Of a stretch of 64,000 nucleotides of DNA, positions 57,745-64,000 are shown piece after piece; positions within the stretch are counted from its first letter, which is position 1; the number at the start of each line of letters is the position of its first letter. The translations under genes and the position numbers were made by a program. A model generated the notes under the pieces. The model saw nothing but the letters and a program-made list of their open reading frames with translations. It was not told the DNA's origin and did not search any database. The stretch is from Solirubrobacteraceae bacterium (lineage in GTDB: Bacteria; Actinomycetota; Thermoleophilia; Solirubrobacterales; Solirubrobacteraceae). The DNA lies in NCBI GenBank assembly GCA_030690545.1, contig JAUYGN010000032.1, positions 21,056 through 85,055 of the forward strand, read 5' to 3'.

Positions 57745-58166
57745 TGGCCAAAAAAGTCCTCACCCAGATCAAGCTGCAGGCCGTCGGCGGCCAGGCCAGC
57801 CCGGCTCCGCCGGTCGGTCCCGCCCTCGGCCAGCACGGCATCAACATCATGGAGTTCTGCAAGGCGTTCAACGCGCAGACCCAGGGCGACACCGGGACCA
57901 CGATCCCCGTCGTCATCACCGTCTACGAGGATCGCTCGTTCACGTTCGTCACGAAGACGCCACCGGCTGCCGTCCTGATCAAGCAGGCGATCAGCCTCGA
58001 CAAGGGCTCGGGCGAGCCGCACCGCGTCAAGGTCGGCACGATCACGCAGGCCCAGCTGCGCGAGATCGCGCAGCGCAAGTTCGACGACCTCAACGCCAAC
58101 GACCTCGACCAAGCGTCGAAGATCATCGCCGGCACGGCGCGGAGCATGGGGGTCGACGTTGTCTAA
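57744..58166 (+). CDS. rplK: Ribosomal protein L11
   Basis: 140 residues: [20 protein letters not shown] then [20 protein letters not shown] and [12 protein letters not shown] are diagnostic; the C-terminal RNA-binding domain ends SMGVDVV. It is part of the GTPase-associated centre of the 50S subunit. The rplA start lies inside its 3' end. Confidence 0.96.
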   Translation: MAKKVLTQIKLQAVGGQASPAPPVGPALGQHGINIMEFCKAFNAQTQGDTGTTIPVVITVYEDRSFTFVTKTPPAAVLIKQAISLDKGSGEPHRVKVGTITQAQLREIAQRKFDDLNANDLDQASKIIAGTARSMGVDVV

Positions 58167-58887
58167 GCGCGGAAAGACCTATCTGGAGGCGCGCTCGAAG
58201 GTCGATCGCGAGCGCGAGCACACGCCCGCCGAGGCGATGGCGCTGATCAAGTCGCTGCCCGGCCCGACGTTCAACGAGACCGTCGAGGTCCACGTTCGCA
58301 CGGGGCTCAACGTGCGCCATGCGGACGAGCAGCTGCGCGGCACCGTCGCGCTGCCCAACGGCCTCGGCAAGGACGTCACGATCGCCGTCTTCGCGCAGGG
58401 CGACAAGGCGCGCGAGGCCGAGCAGGCCGGCGCCGACATCGTCGGCGCCGAGGACCTCGCCAAGCGCGTCGAGGACGGCTTCACGGACTTCGACGTCGCG
58501 ATCGCGACGCCGGACCTGATGCCCGTCGTCGGTCGCCTCGGCCGGGTGCTCGGCCCGCAGGGCAAGATGCCCAACCCGAAGGTCGGCACGGTGACGATGA
58601 ACGTCACGCAGGCCGTCCAGGAGGCGAAGGCCGGCAAGATCGAGTACCGCACCGACCGCACGGCGATCGTCCACCTGCCGATCGGCAAGAAGGAGTTCTC
58701 CGAGCGCCAGCTGCTGGAGAACTACGCCGCGATCATCGAAGAGCTGATCCGGGCCAAGCCGTCGGCCGCGAAGGGGCGCTACCTGCGCACGATCACCCTC
58801 GCTTCGACGATGGGCCCGGGCGTGAAGGTCGACCCGTCCCGAACCCGCGACATCCTCGAGGAGGCCGCTCCGGCACCCGCCGCGTGA
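58159..58887 (+). CDS. rplA: Ribosomal protein L1
   Basis: 242 residues using TTG 58159 ([15 protein letters not shown]), which overlaps rplK by 8 bp; no other start gives a normal N-terminus. [40 protein letters not shown] and [20 protein letters not shown] are L1 landmarks. L1 also represses its own operon in many bacteria. Confidence 0.95.
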   Translation: MSKRGKTYLEARSKVDREREHTPAEAMALIKSLPGPTFNETVEVHVRTGLNVRHADEQLRGTVALPNGLGKDVTIAVFAQGDKAREAEQAGADIVGAEDLAKRVEDGFTDFDVAIATPDLMPVVGRLGRVLGPQGKMPNPKVGTVTMNVTQAVQEAKAGKIEYRTDRTAIVHLPIGKKEFSERQLLENYAAIIEELIRAKPSAAKGRYLRTITLASTMGPGVKVDPSRTRDILEEAAPAPAA

Positions 58888-58961
58888 GCGACTGACTCAG
58901 AGGCCACCGCAGACCCCGGGCTGTCGCGATCGACGCGGCGCAAGTCCCGGCGAGGAGGCAG
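58888..58961 (+). ncRNA. Probable L10 leader
   Basis: The 74-nt gap before rplJ contains GCCACCGCAGACCCCGGGCT ... GGCGCAAGTCCCGGCGAGGAGG, the form of the L10-binding autoregulatory leader found before rplJ in many bacteria, ending in the ribosome site. Called by position and general resemblance. Confidence 0.5.
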
Positions 58962-59549
58962 ATGAACCGAGAGCAGAAGTCCGCGGTGATCGACGAGATC
59001 GCCGCACAGATCACAGAGTCCGAGGCGGTCTACGCGGTCGACTACCGCGGGATCACCGTCGCCCAGGCCGCCGAGCTGCGCGGCAAGTTGAGCGAGGCCG
59101 ACGCGACCCTGCGCGTCGTCAAGAACACGCTCACCTTTCGTGCCGCCGACCAGGCCGGAGCGGAGGCGCTCAAGCCGCTGCTCGAGGGCCCGACCGCGCT
59201 GACGTTCGCGCGCGGCGACGCCGCATCGGCCGCCAAGGCGGTCTTCGACTACGGCCGCACGACGGGCCTGCTGCCGTTCAAGGGCGGCACGCTCAACGGC
59301 GAGGCGCTGGCGCCCGAGCAGGTCGCCGCGATCGCCCGGCTGCCCACGCGCGACGTCCTCGACGCGCAGTTCGTGAACATCGTCGCATCGCCGCTGACCG
59401 GCCTCGTGACGAGCCTGTCGAACCTGATCAGCGGGCTGGCGCGCCAGCTCAGCCAGGTCGCCGAGCGCAAGCAGGAGGCCGGCGAGGCCCCGGTCGGCGA
59501 CGCGCCCGCGACCGACATCCCATCTGACACTGACGAAGAGAAGGAGTAA
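58962..59549 (+). CDS. rplJ: Ribosomal protein L10
   Basis: 195 residues: MNREQKSAVIDEIAAQITES, VDYRGITVAQAAELRGKLSE and VVKNTLTFRAADQAG are typical. The C-terminal helix anchors L7/L12 dimers (region about 150-180). Extra acidic tail. Ribosomal stalk base; product may bind its own leader. Confidence 0.95.
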   Translation: MNREQKSAVIDEIAAQITESEAVYAVDYRGITVAQAAELRGKLSEADATLRVVKNTLTFRAADQAGAEALKPLLEGPTALTFARGDAASAAKAVFDYGRTTGLLPFKGGTLNGEALAPEQVAAIARLPTRDVLDAQFVNIVASPLTGLVTSLSNLISGLARQLSQVAERKQEAGEAPVGDAPATDIPSDTDEEKE

Positions 59550-59552
59550 CCC

Positions 59553-59942
59553 ATGGCCCAGTCCACAGCGGAATGGATCGACGAGCTCAAGAGCATCTCG
59601 GTGCTCGAGCTGAGCGAGCGCATCAAGGCGCTCGAGGAGGAGTTCGGCGTCTCGGCGCAGGCCGCGGCCGTGGCGGCTCCCGCCGGCGGCGGTGGCGGCG
59701 ACGGCGGCGGCCCCGCCGCCGAGGAGGAGCAGTCGGCGTTCGACGTCGTCATTACGGCCGCCGGCGACAAGAAGATCCAGGTGATCAAGGTCGTCCGCGC
59801 CGCCACGAGCCTCGGTCTGAAGGAGGCCAAGGCGCTCGTCGACGAGGCTCCCAAGGCCGTTCGCGAGGGCGTCGACAAGGACGAGGCCGAGAAGCTCAAG
59901 CAGGAGCTCGAGGAGGCCGGCGCGAGCGTCGAGGTCAAGTAG
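59553..59942 (+). CDS. rplL: Ribosomal protein L7/L12
   Basis: 129 residues. N-terminal dimerisation helix ([20 protein letters not shown]), a Gly/Ala hinge with a GGGGGDGGG run, and the C-terminal domain [20 protein letters not shown] with [15 protein letters not shown]. Recruits translation GTPases. Starts 3 bp after rplJ. Confidence 0.96.
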   Translation: MAQSTAEWIDELKSISVLELSERIKALEEEFGVSAQAAAVAAPAGGGGGDGGGPAAEEEQSAFDVVITAAGDKKIQVIKVVRAATSLGLKEAKALVDEAPKAVREGVDKDEAEKLKQELEEAGASVEVK

Positions 59943-59978
59943 CTCGGCGCGCAGCGGCGCCGCGACGAGCCGGATCGG

Positions 59979-59998
59979 GGGGCGCCAAGCGGCGCCCC
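59979..59998 (+). terminator. Hairpin terminator after rplL
   Basis: GGGGCGCC (59979-59986), AAGC, GGCGCCCC (59991-59998) followed by TCCGTCGTT; lies between rplL and the convergent VOC gene and may serve both strands. Confidence 0.65.
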
Positions 59999-60029
59999 TC
60001 CGTCGTTCAGGCGGTTCGCATCGTCGGCG

Positions 60030-60377
60030 CTATGCCGCGTCGTCGGGCACGGCGTCCGGATAGGCGATGACCTCGACGCGATGATCGCCGGGGGCGTCGA
60101 GGTAGAAGGAGCGGCTGCCGTCACGATGGCGGCTGGCCGCCACCCCGTGCTCGGCGGCGAGCCGGTCGAGCACGGGGCCCGAGACCTTGTAGGCGACATG
60201 GTCGGGGTGTTGCCCGGCGACGACGAACGCGAGCCTCGCGCCGCCGGCCTCGAGCAGGCCCCAGCTGTCGTCGGCATAGAGCACCCGGGCGTCCGGCACC
60301 GTGCGCTGCCACCACGCGAGCGCGGCGGCGATGTCGGGCACCTGCTGGGCGACGTGGTCGAACTGCACGCTTGCCAC
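60030..60377 (-). CDS. VOC-family (glyoxalase-like) protein
   Basis: 115 residues from GTG 60377. QFDHVAQQVPDIAAALAWWQ begins a VOC half, with WGLLEAGGARLAFVVAGQHP, DHVAYKV and FYLDAPGDHRVEVIAYPD supplying the usual metal-ligand positions (His, Glu). The longer minus-strand frame upstream runs antisense through rpoB and is not coding. Substrate unknown; it sits as an island between rplL and rpoB. Confidence 0.75.
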   Translation of the reverse strand: MASVQFDHVAQQVPDIAAALAWWQRTVPDARVLYADDSWGLLEAGGARLAFVVAGQHPDHVAYKVSGPVLDRLAAEHGVAASRHRDGSRSFYLDAPGDHRVEVIAYPDAVPDDAA

Positions 60378-60602
60378 GATACGCGCTACCCTGCGCGAGT
60401 CGACCGATAGCCGTAGCCGCCTTCCAGCACGGTTTTGCGCCCACATAGCGCAGACTTGAGGCGGGGTCCGTGAGCGTCGACCGCCCCCAGCGGGGGTCGC
60501 ATTTCGCTGTGCTATCCTGGCGAGTTCGCGCCCATAGGCCGATGGCCGCGGCGCCCGCCCCCCTGATGATCGTCCTCTCCGACCCCTTGAGGAGTCGCCG
60601 CC
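60378..60602 (+). promoter_or_regulatory. rpoB upstream region
   Basis: A -10 TATCCT (60513-60518) follows a GC-rich hairpin (CCGCCCCC-AG-CGGGGG type, about 60481-60496); the ribosome site GAGGAG lies about 10 nt before TTG 60603. No matching -35 is obvious. Contains no other gene. Confidence 0.5.

Positions 60603-64000
<3,398 letters not shown>

Overview
The window is high-GC actinobacterial DNA. The order rpmG-secE-nusG-rplK-rplA-rplJ-rplL-rpoB at the right end, short -10-type promoters directly in front of start codons, many GTG/TTG starts and ATGA/GTGA gene overlaps all fit Actinobacteria. The gene repertoire and the RpoB sequence suggest the Thermoleophilia/Solirubrobacterales side of the phylum; that placement is inference.

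Layout. (1) 1-12.2 kb, minus strand: a tightly coupled operon for a Tcp/Tn916-type conjugation apparatus (TcpC-like, small membrane protein, TcpE-like, VirB4-like ATPase, VirB6/TrbL-like channel, a small anchored protein, a lytic transglycosylase fused to an M15-like peptidase, a ParA-like ATPase, and a VirD4/HerA-like ATPase cut by the window edge). This is one end of an integrative conjugative element. (2) 12.4-22.2 kb: probable element cargo. It has an ArsR-like regulator, a CBS-nhaA-trkA-trkH Na+/K+ operon behind a candidate structured RNA leader, and an arsenic locus (arsC, an aquaporin-type arsenite channel, a frameshifted second arsC, divergent arsR, and a decayed arsM remnant). (3) 22.19-29.46 kb: a 7.3-kb cassette bounded by 41-bp direct repeats (40/41 identical). 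It carries an IetA/IetS-like pair (AAA ATPase plus subtilisin-like protease, a reported toxin-antitoxin and phage-defence module), a broken PIN-like gene, and an OLD-family nuclease divergent from a small WYL-like protein with overlapping start codons. No recombinase is visible in it.

(4) 29.6-37.4 kb: a chromosomal UspA-like gene and an intact tRNA-Thr(GGT), followed by about 7 kb of prophage-like and small secreted or regulatory genes. Two further copies of the tRNA-Thr 3' part, at 35.7 and 37.3 kb, mark tandem insertions. Many genes here are frameshifted. (5) 37.4-56.5 kb: ordinary chromosome. It includes a PadR regulator, FrnE-like oxidoreductase, carbamoyltransferase, YccF, GFA and SEC-C proteins, a methyltransferase, a flavodoxin-like reductase, a lipoprotein intradiol dioxygenase, a surface-protein operon, an acetyltransferase-FGGY kinase pair and an ATP-grasp/alpha-E/transglutaminase operon. 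(6) 56.5-64 kb: the ribosomal protein/RNA polymerase cluster, with rpoB running off the window.

The most interesting parts are the repeat-bounded defence-like cassette, the RNA leader plus short upstream reading frame before the cation-transport operon, and the tRNA-Thr repeat array. All family assignments come from reading motifs by eye; no searches were run.
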